DNA from: Pseudomonas indica NBRC 103045
GTDB taxonomy: Bacteria > Pseudomonadota > Gammaproteobacteria > Pseudomonadales > Pseudomonadaceae
Length of the DNA stretch: 64,000 nt
Assembly: GCF_002091635.1 (NCBI RefSeq)
Contig: NZ_BDAC01000002.1
Location: forward strand, 62,001 to 126,000
Direction of reading: 5' to 3'
In this document: in pieces, positions 25,190-34,845 of the stretch
Layout: each line of letters begins with the position of its first letter
Numbering within the stretch: position 1 is the stretch's first letter
Position numbers and translations under genes: made by a program
The notes under the pieces: generated by a model
Seen by the model: the letters and a program-made list of their open reading frames with translations, nothing else
What the model was told of the DNA's origin: nothing
Database searches by the model: none

Positions 25190-25975
25190 ATGCCCTTCCC
25201 CTTCGAACTCGCCGTCGAACCCGGCACTTTGGCCATCCTCGCTTTCGTCGCTTTCCTCGCCGGCTTCATCGATGCCATCGCCGGAGGCGGTGGCCTGCTG
25301 ACCATTCCTGCGCTGCTCACCGCGGGGTTGCCGCCCCATCTCGTCCTGGGCACCAACAAACTCAGCGCGACGTTCGGCTCCGCCACCGCCAGCTACACCT
25401 TCTACCGACGCAAGCTGTTCTCTCCCGGACAATGGCGCAACGCACTCATCGCTACTGCCGTCGGCGCGCTCTCGGGCGCGGTGATCGCCCATTGGCTGCC
25501 GGCCTCCTGGCTGAACCAGATGCTGCCGGCGGTGGTGTTCGGCTGCGGGCTCTACCTGTTGTTCGGCCGCACACCGGACGCACCGTTGAACGCCGAAGCA
25601 CCGATCCCACGCGGACGCCAATGGCCCCAGGGCCTGGGGCTGGGCTTCTACGATGGTATCGCCGGCCCGGGCACCGGTGCCTTCTGGACCGTCAGCAGCC
25701 TGCTGCTCTATCCACTCGACTTGGTTAGGGCCAGTGGCGTGGCGCGCAGCATGAACTTCGTCAGCAATGCCGCGGCTCTGGTGGTGTTCATGCTGTCCGG
25801 GCAGGTCGCCTGGTTGCTGGGCATCAGCATGGGGCTGTCACTGATGGTCGGCGCGTTTCTCGGCGCACGCACGGCGATCCGGGGCGGCTCGCGCTTCATC
25901 CGCCCGGTGTTCATTCTGGTGGTGTTGGCGCTGACGGCGCGCCTAGCCTGGCAACACTGGTTCGGGGCGGCCTGA
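25190..25975 (+). CDS. TSUP (TauE/SafE) family sulfite or anion exporter
   Basis: This 261-residue inner-membrane protein has about eight hydrophobic segments in two repeats. The family hallmark [20 protein letters not shown] is in the first helix pair. [20 protein letters not shown] follows, and [15 protein letters not shown] marks the second repeat. TSUP proteins export sulfite or organosulfur anions. Its last 33 bases overlap the end of the convergent nudC gene. The ATG at 25190 starts at the first helix; longer frames run through the promoter region. Confidence 0.92.
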   Translation: MPFPFELAVEPGTLAILAFVAFLAGFIDAIAGGGGLLTIPALLTAGLPPHLVLGTNKLSATFGSATASYTFYRRKLFSPGQWRNALIATAVGALSGAVIAHWLPASWLNQMLPAVVFGCGLYLLFGRTPDAPLNAEAPIPRGRQWPQGLGLGFYDGIAGPGTGAFWTVSSLLLYPLDLVRASGVARSMNFVSNAAALVVFMLSGQVAWLLGISMGLSLMVGAFLGARTAIRGGSRFIRPVFILVVLALTARLAWQHWFGAA

Positions 25976-26776
25976 GCGCCGGGCCAGGTACAGCTCGATC
26001 AGGTAGCGCGCGATGGAGCGCGAGGCTGGCAATGGCGGCAGGTCATCGAGGCCGAACCAGCGCGCATCCTCGATTTCACCGGGCTGAGGCACGATATCTC
26101 CGCCCGCGTATTCGGCATGGAAACCAAGCATCAGCGAATGCGGAAACGGCCAGGCCTGGCTGCCGATGTATTGAAGGTTACGCACCTCCAACCCCACCTC
26201 TTCCCGTACTTCGCGAGCGACACATTCCTCCACCGACTCGCCCGGTTCGACGAAACCAGCCAGGGTGCTGTAGACGCCCGGAACGAAGCGTGGCGAACGC
26301 GCCAGCAGGATTTCATTGCCGCGCGTCACCAGCACGATCATGCTCGGAGAGAGACGCGGGTAATGGTGGACTTCGCACTGCGGACAGTGCATGGCGCGCT
26401 CGCCGGTCACCTGCAGCATAGGCGTGCCACAGCTTCCGCAAAAGCGATGCTGACGCGCCCAGGTTCCGATCTGAGTGGCATAACCGAGCATGCGGAAGGT
26501 ATCCGCATCCGCCTGCAGCATGAACTGACGCAGCCCTTGCCAATTGCAATCCGCTAGATGGATCGGCTGCTCCACTTCAAGAACATGAATGGGATCGCCA
26601 TCGAAATGGCCGATACCGTGCTCACAAAGAACCGGCAGGTCCTGGCGCTTCAACCACTCGCGCGGAAACAGCAGGCCGTTGCTGTCGCAGAGGAATTGCT
26701 GGCGGCAATGCGCCAACGCCCAACCGCCGGCTGGCGCACCGTCGATCAGGCCGGGCTGCCAGCGCGAATCGCTCAT
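25943..26776 (-). CDS. nudC: NADH pyrophosphatase / NAD-RNA decapping hydrolase
   Basis: This 277-residue Nudix enzyme cleaves NADH to NMNH and AMP and removes NAD caps from RNA. The zinc ribbon is formed by CGSCG and CPQC. The Nudix box runs from [20 protein letters not shown] to [17 protein letters not shown] is the NudC-specific motif that distinguishes it from other Nudix proteins. The start overlaps the fimL stop by four bases. Confidence 0.96.
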   Translation of the reverse strand: MSDSRWQPGLIDGAPAGGWALAHCRQQFLCDSNGLLFPREWLKRQDLPVLCEHGIGHFDGDPIHVLEVEQPIHLADCNWQGLRQFMLQADADTFRMLGYATQIGTWARQHRFCGSCGTPMLQVTGERAMHCPQCEVHHYPRLSPSMIVLVTRGNEILLARSPRFVPGVYSTLAGFVEPGESVEECVAREVREEVGLEVRNLQYIGSQAWPFPHSLMLGFHAEYAGGDIVPQPGEIEDARWFGLDDLPPLPASRSIARYLIELYLARRSGRPEPVLPG

Positions 26777-28449
26777 GCCGCCACCGGCAGCCCCAAGGCA
26801 CGCACGCTCTCGGCCGCGAGGTCGAGCACGCTCGATTCGCTGTCACGCCGCAACATGGCTCCGCCCTCGAGGAAATATTCGAGACTGGTCAGCGCATCCG
26901 CCAGGGTTTCCAGCATCTGTTCGGATGGCATCTGCTGACTTTCCAGCATCTGCGTTTGGATATAGTCGGCACAGGACCCGACCAGTAGTGCGGCACGCTC
27001 CTGACCGAGGAACCACAAGCCGCCGCGCACCGCCTGAAGGCTGAAAGGCACGTTAGCCAGGTGCATCTTGTCGCCGTTCGACTCCAGGTAAGCCGTGATG
27101 GCCCGCTTGGCGAGCGCCAGGCCCGCCTTGGCCTCATCGATGACCACGATACGCGCCTCGGTGAGCTGGTGACTGGCAAAGGATTCCGCCTCCTGCCCAG
27201 GCTGGGCCTGCGGCCGTGGCTCATGACGCCCGCCACGCTCGAGGCTCGCCACCATGCCTTCCACGTACAGCACCGCATCCGCCAGCTTGTTGAGGGCGTC
27301 GCCATCGGCGGAAGCCCCTTCGCTCCAGGAAGCGACGATCGGCAATTGGACTTGCAATGCATTGCCTGCCGAGCTGAGGCCAACCATGCCCAGCGTCTTG
27401 GCCAGCTTGCCCAGTTGCGCATGCAGGGTGACGAGGCTTTCCGGCTGCGCCGTACCCCGGCCGAGCAGGTCGAGGGAGTCCTTCACGCTGGCCAGCTCTT
27501 CGCGGATGGCGGTGGACAGCGAGCGCATCACGGCCTGGCCGGGACCGGACAGGCGCTGGTATTCGTCCTCCAGCATCTGGTCGGTGAACGGCAGCGGCGT
27601 CAGGCCGAACACGTTGCGAACTTCGCTGGCCAACGACCCGCGGCTGTCGGCCAGAGCGACCAGATAGAGCAGTTCCTTGAGCAGGCTGCGCGGGACTTCG
27701 TATTGAGGATTGGCGAGAAGCTGCTTGAGCTCGCGGTCGACCCGGGAGAACAACTGCTTGCGGGACTTGCGCGCCAACAGCTGCCCTTCCACCTGGGCTT
27801 CCAGGGCTGCCGCCGCGACCCAGCAAAGCCGTCCGCGCGGATCGTTGGCGAACAGGCTGTCCAGGCGGGCCACGGCCCGCGCCATCAGCTTCAGGCTGGC
27901 CTGGATGCTCTGCTCGCGGATGAAGCCGAGCAGCCCGACTTGGTACATGTGGCGTAACCGCCGGCCCTCTTCGACGCGGGCGGCGGAATCCAGCGTGGAC
28001 GCGGCAATACGAGGACGCGGCTGATCCAGGCGGGCACTGAAGAAGAAGCTTTCCGGCAACGGCGGCTGGGCGCCGGCCTGTCGTAGGTCGTTGATCGCCG
28101 GGAGCAGCAGTTCGGGCATTTCCTGGCGGCTCGCCTCGACGTTCTCCAGGTAGCGGCGCAACACATGCAGCGCGTTGCTGAGCGCCGATAACTGACCGTC
28201 GCGCTCGGCCCCCGCCCCGGCTGGAATGTCGGTGGCCTGTTGCAGGATTTCCTGGGCCAGCAGCTCGGCACCGGCCAGTTCGATCAGGTTGAGCGTACCG
28301 CGCACCTGGTGAAGGCTTTCCACGGCCTGCTGCAGCAGGCTGCCGTTGTTCCGTTCGGCGATGAAATGCTCGAGGCTCTGTTCAGCCTCTTCCATGGTGA
28401 CGAACAACTCGTCGCGCACCATGCTGAGGGACGTGGCTCCGGTGACCAT
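26773..28449 (-). CDS. fimL: Twitching-motility regulator FimL
   Basis: This 558-residue cytoplasmic protein resembles the N-terminal part of the ChpA chemosensory kinase. It starts with a helical HPt-like domain (residues of about 5-110) containing [17 protein letters not shown]. Long alpha-helical regions follow, with a second HPt-like segment near the C-terminus ([19 protein letters not shown]) that lacks a histidine. In P. aeruginosa FimL links type IV pili to cAMP through FimV and PilG. Position between a crotonase gene and nudC, and full length, support orthology. The first HPt-like helix here keeps a histidine in an HxxRG context; whether it is phosphorylated is unknown. Confidence 0.9.
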   Translation of the reverse strand: MVTGATSLSMVRDELFVTMEEAEQSLEHFIAERNNGSLLQQAVESLHQVRGTLNLIELAGAELLAQEILQQATDIPAGAGAERDGQLSALSNALHVLRRYLENVEASRQEMPELLLPAINDLRQAGAQPPLPESFFFSARLDQPRPRIAASTLDSAARVEEGRRLRHMYQVGLLGFIREQSIQASLKLMARAVARLDSLFANDPRGRLCWVAAAALEAQVEGQLLARKSRKQLFSRVDRELKQLLANPQYEVPRSLLKELLYLVALADSRGSLASEVRNVFGLTPLPFTDQMLEDEYQRLSGPGQAVMRSLSTAIREELASVKDSLDLLGRGTAQPESLVTLHAQLGKLAKTLGMVGLSSAGNALQVQLPIVASWSEGASADGDALNKLADAVLYVEGMVASLERGGRHEPRPQAQPGQEAESFASHQLTEARIVVIDEAKAGLALAKRAITAYLESNGDKMHLANVPFSLQAVRGGLWFLGQERAALLVGSCADYIQTQMLESQQMPSEQMLETLADALTSLEYFLEGGAMLRRDSESSVLDLAAESVRALGLPVAA

Positions 28450-28488
28450 AGGTCTATTGCGCCTCCCGCGCGTAGTTCTCGGACAGCA

Positions 28489-29301
28489 TCAGTCGGCGAA
28501 TTCCGGTTTCTGCTTGCTCATGTGGGCTGCCATGGCGACCCGCAGATCGGCGGATTGAAGCATGGCGGCATTCCAGGTGGCGATGTAGTTCAGGCCATCG
28601 TCGACGCGATGGTCGCGCATGTAGCGAATCATTTCCTTGGTACCGCGAATGGCGATGGGGGACTTCGCGGCGATCTCGCGGGCGATGCCGAACACGCCAT
28701 CGAGCAGCTCGGTTTGATCGGTATAGGTGCGGTTGACCAGCCCGATGCGGAGCGCTTCTTCACCATCGACAGTGCGGCCGGTATAAGCCAGCTCGCGCAT
28801 CATGCCATCGCCAATGATCCGCGGCAGACGCTGCAGGGTGCCGACATCGGCAGCCATACCCATGTCGATTTCCTTGATCGAGAACTGCGCATCCACGGTG
28901 GAATAGCGCATGTCGCAGGCGGAAATCAGGTCGATTGCACCACCGAGACAGTAACCCTGGATCGCCGCCAGAACCGGCTTGCGGCAGTTGTCCACCGCAT
29001 TGAAAGAAGCCTGCAGCTCGAGGATGGTACGGCGCAAGGCCTCGGCATTGCGCCCGGTGTCCTTGCCGAGCTGGCTGCCCGCCTGGGCCAGGAGCATCAG
29101 ATCGATGCCCGAAGAGAAATGCTTGCCGGCACCGGACAGGACGACGACACGCACTTCATCGGTCTCGTCGACCCAGCGGAAGACATCGATGATCTCGGTC
29201 CAGAAGTCCGCGTTCATCGCATTGACCTTTTCCGGACGATTGATCTGGACATGGGCGATCTTGTCTGCCAGTTCGATACGAAAAGCCTTGTAATCAGTCA
29301 C
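28489..29301 (-). CDS. Crotonase / enoyl-CoA hydratase family protein
   Basis: This protein of about 270 residues has the crotonase oxyanion-hole segments KHFSSGIDLML and IQGYCLGGAIDLISACDMRY. The catalytic acidic residues follow in FSIKEIDMGMAADVG, the pattern of dienoyl-CoA isomerase-like members (ECH1 type, with Glu and Asp). It would act on 2-enoyl- or dienoyl-CoA in beta-oxidation. The GTG at 29301 begins MTDYKAF and has GAGGA at good spacing. The ATG at 29322 and a start at 29361 have no ribosome site, so the shorter protein is preferred. Confidence 0.87.
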   Translation of the reverse strand: MTDYKAFRIELADKIAHVQINRPEKVNAMNADFWTEIIDVFRWVDETDEVRVVVLSGAGKHFSSGIDLMLLAQAGSQLGKDTGRNAEALRRTILELQASFNAVDNCRKPVLAAIQGYCLGGAIDLISACDMRYSTVDAQFSIKEIDMGMAADVGTLQRLPRIIGDGMMRELAYTGRTVDGEEALRIGLVNRTYTDQTELLDGVFGIAREIAAKSPIAIRGTKEMIRYMRDHRVDDGLNYIATWNAAMLQSADLRVAMAAHMSKQKPEFAD

Positions 29302-29564
29302 GGCAGCGATCCTCGGCAACATCAGGCGAGTCGAAAAAGGATGAAATATAAAACCGGCCAACTATAACAAGCGCACCACAAAAGTCGATGCCGGGCTTGT
29401 GAACCAGGGCACGCCATCCGACTTAAGGGATCGTTGTGGATATGACGACTAAGCGCTTGATCTTTTTAAGGGTATCGACGGATTGTTCAGGTAATTTCCA
29501 GAAATGCCGTTACCGCTATCAACCCAGCGGGACGAGAGTGCCCGCCCCTGCCCACATATCCGCT

Positions 29565-31820
29565 TCATTCGCGGATGCAATCCACGGTGTAGCAACGCCC
29601 ATCAGCACTGTCCTGATGCTGAAGACCGTGTACATCCGCATCGAACCCCGGAAAACTCCGATCGAAATTCCGTGCGAACAGCAGGTAATCAATGATCGCC
29701 TGCGTCGCCGGCGTGAAGCGCTCGCCCGGCATGATCAATGGAATGCCGGGCGGATAAGGCACCAGCATCACGGCGGCGATGCGCCCTTGCAGTTGGTCGA
29801 TAGGCACCGCCTCGACCTCACCGCGCACCAGGCTGTCGTAGGCATCCGCCGGTTTCTGGGCGATTTCCGGCAACGTCGTGTACATGCGTTTGAGGGCTTT
29901 CGCCGTGGCGTTTTCCCGATAGCAGGTATGCAACTGGTCACACAAATCACGCAGCCCCATACCCTGATAACGCAGGCAGTCCGCCTGCGCCACCGAAGGC
30001 AGGACGTCATTCAAGGGGGCATTGGCATCGTAGTGCCGCTTGAACTCCAGCAGCTCGGTGAGCAGCGTGCTCCACTTGCCCTTGGTGATGCCCATGGAAA
30101 ACAGCACGAGAAACGAATACAGGCCGGTCTTCTCCACCACCAGCCCGCGCTCCCAGAGGAACCTGCCGACCACCGCCGCCGGGATTCCCCGCTCGTCCAG
30201 CCGGCCGCCGGCCGTCAGGCCCGGTGTCGTCAAGGTTACCTTGATCGGATCGAGCAGCACGTAGTCGGCCGCCAGATCGCCGAAACCATGCCAGTCGGCG
30301 CCCGGCTCCAGCAGCCAGTCGTTCACGACCACCGCATCGGCCCCTTCCGCCTTCGGCGGCTGCCAGATACTGAACCACCAATCGTCCGCCGCCAGATTCT
30401 GCCGCAGATTGGCCAAGGCCCGGCGAAAGCTCAGCGCCTCGTCGAAGGTTTCCTGGATCAACGAACGACCGGCCGGTCCCTCCATCATGGCCGAGGCCAC
30501 GTCCAGTGAGGCGATGATGCCGTACTGTGGCGAGGTGGAGATGTGCATCATGAACGCTTCGTTGAAACGGTCGCGATCCAATGGGCGAGTACCGCCATCC
30601 TGGACATGGATCATCGAGGCCTGACTGAAGGCGGCCAGCAACTTGTGCGTCGAATGGGTGCTGAATACCAGCGGACTGCGGGCGTCACGACGGATACCCA
30701 TGCCATAGCGGCCGGCATAGAACTCGTGAAAGGCCGCGTAGGCGTACCAGGCTTCGTCGAAATGCAGCACGTCCACGCTGTCGCCCAGCGTCTGCTTGAT
30801 CAGCTCCGCGTTGTAGCAAAGCCCGTCATAGGTGGAGTTGGTGACGACTGCCAGCTTCACCCTGGGCGCCCGCCCGGCGGCCAGTGGGTTGGCGGCGATC
30901 TTTTCCCGAATCGACTCGGCACTGAATTCGCTCAGCGGAATCGGCCCGATGATGCCCAGCTCGTTGCGCTCCGGGCTCAGATAGAGCGGAATAGCGCCGG
31001 TCATGATGATCGCGTGCAGCACCGACTTGTGGCAGTTGCGATCGACCAGCACCAGGTCGTCGCGGCCGACCATGGAATGCCAGACGATCTTGTTCGCCGT
31101 CGAGGTGCCGTTGATCACGAAGAAGGTGTGGTCAGCGCCGAAGTTGCGCGCCGCACGGGCTTCGGCTTCGGCCAGCGGCCCGGTGTGATCGAGCAGCGAC
31201 CCCAGCTCGGGCACCGAGACCGAAAGATCGGAGCGCAAGGTGTTCTCGCCGAAGAACTGATGGAACGCCTGCCCCACCGGGCTCTTCCGGTAAGCGACAC
31301 CCCCGCCGTGCCCAGGCGTATGCCAGGAATAATTGGATTGTGCGGTGTGCTCTACCAGCGCCCGGAAAAATGGCGGCAGCAACCCGGAGAGATAGTTGCG
31401 CGCCGCACGGGCGACTTGGCGGGCGAGGAAAGGTACGGTGTCCTCGAACAGGTAGAGCAGCCCGCGCAATTGATTGAGATCGGCCATGGCCTCGGCGGGT
31501 GCATTCTCGATAGTCACCTGTTCTCCAAGGGCGAAGATCGGTAACTGTGGCGCCCGAATCCGGGCCACGCGAATCAGCTCGACCACATCCTGGAGCAGCC
31601 GCTGATTCTCCCCCGCACCTTCCGCCGCGACCAGCACACAAGCCAGCCCATGGTGGGTGGAGGCAACGATTCGTCCCTCGGCGGAACTGGCGGTGGAGAG
31701 GATATTGAACCCTTCCTGCTCCAGCTCCCGGGCGATGGCCCGGACACGCTCACCCGCCACCGTGTCCGCCTTGATGTCACGATGGACGATGAGTACGGGA
31801 AATTTCAGGTCTTTGTACAT
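29565..31820 (-). CDS. ldcA: Lysine-type (Orn/Lys/Arg class) decarboxylase
   Basis: This 751-residue PLP enzyme removes the alpha-carboxyl of a basic amino acid, giving cadaverine if lysine. It has the N-terminal wing (receiver-like) domain, residues of about 1-130. The core follows with FFVINGTSTANKIVWHS and HFDEAWYAYAAFHEFY, and the PLP lysine is in STHSTHKLLAAFSQAS. A C-terminal domain ends the protein. Position near fimL and dnaQ matches LdcA of P. aeruginosa, which is induced by arginine through ArgR. Substrate choice among lysine, arginine and ornithine is not settled by sequence alone. A GGGAGG site lies four bases before the ATG. Confidence 0.9.
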   Translation of the reverse strand: MYKDLKFPVLIVHRDIKADTVAGERVRAIARELEQEGFNILSTASSAEGRIVASTHHGLACVLVAAEGAGENQRLLQDVVELIRVARIRAPQLPIFALGEQVTIENAPAEAMADLNQLRGLLYLFEDTVPFLARQVARAARNYLSGLLPPFFRALVEHTAQSNYSWHTPGHGGGVAYRKSPVGQAFHQFFGENTLRSDLSVSVPELGSLLDHTGPLAEAEARAARNFGADHTFFVINGTSTANKIVWHSMVGRDDLVLVDRNCHKSVLHAIIMTGAIPLYLSPERNELGIIGPIPLSEFSAESIREKIAANPLAAGRAPRVKLAVVTNSTYDGLCYNAELIKQTLGDSVDVLHFDEAWYAYAAFHEFYAGRYGMGIRRDARSPLVFSTHSTHKLLAAFSQASMIHVQDGGTRPLDRDRFNEAFMMHISTSPQYGIIASLDVASAMMEGPAGRSLIQETFDEALSFRRALANLRQNLAADDWWFSIWQPPKAEGADAVVVNDWLLEPGADWHGFGDLAADYVLLDPIKVTLTTPGLTAGGRLDERGIPAAVVGRFLWERGLVVEKTGLYSFLVLFSMGITKGKWSTLLTELLEFKRHYDANAPLNDVLPSVAQADCLRYQGMGLRDLCDQLHTCYRENATAKALKRMYTTLPEIAQKPADAYDSLVRGEVEAVPIDQLQGRIAAVMLVPYPPGIPLIMPGERFTPATQAIIDYLLFARNFDRSFPGFDADVHGLQHQDSADGRCYTVDCIRE

Positions 31821-31835
31821 GAGGCCTCCCGGAGA

Positions 31836-31855
31836 GACCGGGCCGAAGCCCGGTC
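31836..31855 (-). other. Hairpin between dnaQ and ldcA
   Basis: An 8-bp perfect stem GACCGGGC/GCCCGGTC with a CGAA (TTCG on the minus strand) tetraloop sits about 15 bases before the ldcA start. There is no T-run, so it may be a degenerate dnaQ terminator or an mRNA 5' structure. Confidence 0.45.
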
Positions 31856-31904
31856 ATATCCTCAGGGTAGACCGCCCGTTGCGGGATTCGCTTCCCGCAG
31901 AATT

Positions 31905-32648
31905 TCAGGCCTCGGCGGCAGGCTGTTCCAACTGCACCCAGAGCGGCGCGGAGCCGGCCGACTTCTCGATGGCCGCCAGACGCGCCGCATGGGCAGCCAA
32001 GTCCGCCTCGCTGGCGCGAATCACCCGAGTCTGAGTGCGCTCTGCAGGCAGACGGCGGATCGGGCTGGCCTGGGGACGACCGCTGGCGTTGCCGTCACTG
32101 CCCTCGCCCGCCAGCGACAGGTGGGTCTGGCCACCGGTCATGGTCAGGTAGACGTCAGCGAGAATCTCGGCGTCGAGCAAGGCGCCGTGCAGGTCGCGAC
32201 CGGAGTTGTCGACACCATAGCGCTTGCACAGGGCATCGAGGCTGTTGCGCTGGCCTGGATGGCGCTCGCGCGCCATCAGCAAGGTGTCGAGAATCGAACA
32301 GTGCTCGCTGATATCGGCCCGGTCATGCTGGCCGAGCCGGGCGAATTCGGCGTTGATGAAGCCCACGTCGAACGCCGCGTTGTGGATGATCAGTTGGGCG
32401 CCCTTGATGAACTCGAAGAACTCTTCGGCCACCTCCTTGAAGCGGGGCTTGTCAGCCAGGAATTCGTTGGTGATGCCGTGGACCGCAATGGCGCCTTCGT
32501 CCACTTCACGGTCGGGCTGGAGATAGACATGGAAGTGCCGCCCGGTGAGCCGGCGCCCCATCACTTCGACGCAACCGATCTCGATGATGCGATGGCCATC
32601 GGTCACCGGCATGCCGGTGGTTTCAGTATCCAGTACGACGCTGCGCAT
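31905..32648 (-). CDS. dnaQ: DNA polymerase III epsilon subunit (proofreading exonuclease)
   Basis: This 247-residue 3'-5' exonuclease has Exo I VLDTETTGM, Exo II LIIHNAAFDVGFIN and Exo III with LHGALLDAEILADVY. That is the DEDDh set including the active-site histidine. The C-terminal region of about 60 residues would bind the alpha subunit. It lies 14 bases after rnhA, the conserved rnhA-dnaQ pair, in the same orientation. Confidence 0.97.
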   Translation of the reverse strand: MRSVVLDTETTGMPVTDGHRIIEIGCVEVMGRRLTGRHFHVYLQPDREVDEGAIAVHGITNEFLADKPRFKEVAEEFFEFIKGAQLIIHNAAFDVGFINAEFARLGQHDRADISEHCSILDTLLMARERHPGQRNSLDALCKRYGVDNSGRDLHGALLDAEILADVYLTMTGGQTHLSLAGEGSDGNASGRPQASPIRRLPAERTQTRVIRASEADLAAHAARLAAIEKSAGSAPLWVQLEQPAAEA

Positions 32649-32662
32649 AGTGTTCCCTGCTG

Positions 32663-33115
32663 TTAAACGATGTGTTGACGTTTCGCTTCGACGACGCCGC
32701 GGTTGGCCAGCAGATCGGCGCGCTCATTGCCAGGATGGCCGGTATGGCCGCGCACCCATTCCCAGGTGACCTGGTGGCGATTGACCTGCTCGTCGAGCTG
32801 TTGCCAGAGATCGGCATTCTTCACCGGTTGCTTGGCCGCGGTTTTCCAACCCCGCTTCTTCCAGTTCGGCAACCATTCCTGCATGCCACGCATGACGTAC
32901 TCGGAATCGGTGACCAGACGCACCGCGCAGGGCCGCTTCAGCTCGGCCAGCGCACGAATTGCCGCGGTGAGCTCCATCCGGTTGTTAGTGGTTTCCGCCT
33001 CTCCGCCCCAGAGTTCGCGCTCGACGCCCTTGAAAACGAGCAATGCGCCCCAGCCACCGGGACCGGGATTACCTTTGCAGGCGCCGTCGGTGTATATCTC
33101 GACAATGTCACTCAT
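32663..33115 (-). CDS. rnhA: Ribonuclease HI
   Basis: This 150-residue enzyme degrades RNA in RNA:DNA hybrids. All catalytic motifs are visible: [16 protein letters not shown] (Asp), NRMELTA (Glu), VTDSEYV (Asp) and [16 protein letters not shown] (His and Asp). It begins [12 protein letters not shown], full length for the family. The methyltransferase gene ends 16 bases upstream, so three genes probably form one operon. Confidence 0.98.
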   Translation of the reverse strand: MSDIVEIYTDGACKGNPGPGGWGALLVFKGVERELWGGEAETTNNRMELTAAIRALAELKRPCAVRLVTDSEYVMRGMQEWLPNWKKRGWKTAAKQPVKNADLWQQLDEQVNRHQVTWEWVRGHTGHPGNERADLLANRGVVEAKRQHIV

Positions 33116-33131
33116 GCGGAGCTTGTTCTCT

Positions 33132-33887
33132 TTACGGCTCGGAATTGCGCCGGCTCACCTTGGCCACCGGCAATGGCACCAGCTTGCCCATCGGTTCTCG
33201 ACGGACTTGGCGCAGCGGCCGAAGGCCGACCACCAGCTTGCGTGCCACTAATAAATAGAAGCCTGCCCCGGGGGGCTGCCAGGTACCTCCCCAGGTTTCC
33301 AGACGCGCCAGACGCGCCTGCCAAGCATCGGAAGCAAGCGGCGGACGATAGCATCCGAAGCGGCGTTTCTCCAGCGCGAATCCCAGCAGGTTGAGCCAAT
33401 CGCCGACCCGCGTCGGGGCGAAGCAGCGCGCTTGGCGTAGCCCGTCGCCGGCGAAGTAGTGGCGCAAGCCCCAAGCGCTCCACGGGTTGATTCCGACGAT
33501 CAGCAGGTGTCCGCCGGGTCGCACGCTCCGCGCCGCCTCACGCAGTAAGCCATGGGGCGACAGGCTGAAATCCAGCCCATGCTGCAGTAATACCAAGTCC
33601 GCCGCGTGCTCGACGAGCGGCCAGGATTGCTCTTCGCAAACGATCTCCACATCGGGCGGTGCGCCCAGGCGCACACTGCAATGGATCTGCGGCGCTTTCG
33701 GCAATTGCGAGGCAGGCGGCCCGTAGTGAACCAGGTAACCGCCGAAGAAACGCGCCAGCTCCTCTTCCAGGACTCGGCGTTCCTCTTCCAATAACTGGCG
33801 ACCGAGGGGGCCGGCGAACCATTCACGAGCGACGCCGATCAGCGCCAGCCAGTCCGGGTCGGCCTGAGCGAAAGCCTGGTCAGTCAT
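33132..33887 (-). CDS. Class I SAM-dependent methyltransferase of unknown target
   Basis: This 251-residue protein has the C-terminal half of a Rossmann methyltransferase: [20 protein letters not shown] followed by [20 protein letters not shown]. The glycine-rich SAM loop is poorly recognisable near the N-terminus ([13 protein letters not shown]), so the family call rests mainly on motifs IV-VI. It is always found between gloB and rnhA in pseudomonads as far as I recall. The ATG at 33887 has AGGAG six bases upstream; an ATG five codons earlier overlaps that site. The substrate is unknown. Confidence 0.82.
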   Translation of the reverse strand: MTDQAFAQADPDWLALIGVAREWFAGPLGRQLLEEERRVLEEELARFFGGYLVHYGPPASQLPKAPQIHCSVRLGAPPDVEIVCEEQSWPLVEHAADLVLLQHGLDFSLSPHGLLREAARSVRPGGHLLIVGINPWSAWGLRHYFAGDGLRQARCFAPTRVGDWLNLLGFALEKRRFGCYRPPLASDAWQARLARLETWGGTWQPPGAGFYLLVARKLVVGLRPLRQVRREPMGKLVPLPVAKVSRRNSEP

Positions 33888-33966
33888 AGGGAACTCCTGC
33901 ATGGCAGCGGGTAGTCTTCAGGCCTAAGATGCGCTTTTTTACGTTCAGCTGCGATAGGCCTCACCC

Positions 33967-34746
33967 ATGATACAGATCGACGCCCTGCCCGCTTTCACCG
34001 ACAACTACCTCTGGTTGTTGCAAGATGCTGCCACGCGCCGCTGTGCGGTGGTCGATCCCGGCGATGCCGGCCCGGTCCTCGACTGGCTTGCTGCCCATCC
34101 GGACTGGCAACTCAGCGATATCATCGTCACTCATCACCATCCCGACCATATCGGCGGCGTGGCCAAGCTCAAGTCTGCGACCGGTGCTCGCGTACTCGGT
34201 CCGGCCAAGGAGCGGATTCCCGAGCGGGACCTGGCCTTGGGCGAAGGCGACAAGGTGGACGTGCTGGGACTCAGGTTCGAAGTGATGGAGGTACCCGGAC
34301 ACACCCTGGGCCATATCGCCTATTACCATGCCTCGCCTCGGAATCCGCTGCTGTTCTGTGGCGACACCCTGTTCGCCGCAGGGTGCGGCCGACTGTTCGA
34401 AGGGACCCCGGAGCAGATGTACCACTCGCTCAGCCGCTTGGCCGCGCTGCCGGACGACACACAGGTCTACTGCACCCACGAATACACCCTGAGCAACCTG
34501 CGTTTCGCCCATGCCGTCGAGCCGGACAACCCGGCCATCGCCCAACGGCTTGCCGAAGTCGGCGCCTGGCGCGATGCAGGCAGGATCAGCCTGCCGTCCA
34601 CCCTGTCCATCGAGCGGGAAACCAACCCCTTCCTGCGCTGTGACCAACCATCCGTCCGAAAAAAAATCGACGAACGGAACGGCATCGCTCAACGCTCCGC
34701 AAGCGCGGTTTTTGCTGGCCTGCGCAGTTGGAAGGATCACTTCTAG
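33967..34746 (+). CDS. gloB: Hydroxyacylglutathione hydrolase (glyoxalase II)
   Basis: This 259-residue binuclear metallo-beta-lactamase-fold enzyme hydrolyses S-lactoylglutathione to lactate and glutathione. The metal site [27 protein letters not shown] and the glutathione-binding [13 protein letters not shown] are all present. It starts [18 protein letters not shown] as usual. It is divergent from the methyltransferase-rnhA-dnaQ operon, with 79 bases between. The VOC genes at 3701 and 6175 are possible partners in aldehyde detoxification but are far away. Confidence 0.97.
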   Translation: MIQIDALPAFTDNYLWLLQDAATRRCAVVDPGDAGPVLDWLAAHPDWQLSDIIVTHHHPDHIGGVAKLKSATGARVLGPAKERIPERDLALGEGDKVDVLGLRFEVMEVPGHTLGHIAYYHASPRNPLLFCGDTLFAAGCGRLFEGTPEQMYHSLSRLAALPDDTQVYCTHEYTLSNLRFAHAVEPDNPAIAQRLAEVGAWRDAGRISLPSTLSIERETNPFLRCDQPSVRKKIDERNGIAQRSASAVFAGLRSWKDHF

Positions 34747-34845
34747 AAGCGCGGGCAACCGGCTGAAATCTGGCGAAAACTTGACCACCCCCGGCCTCGT
34801 TCCTAGAATCGCCCGATCTTTTTGCCCGGAACAGCCACCCCGCCA

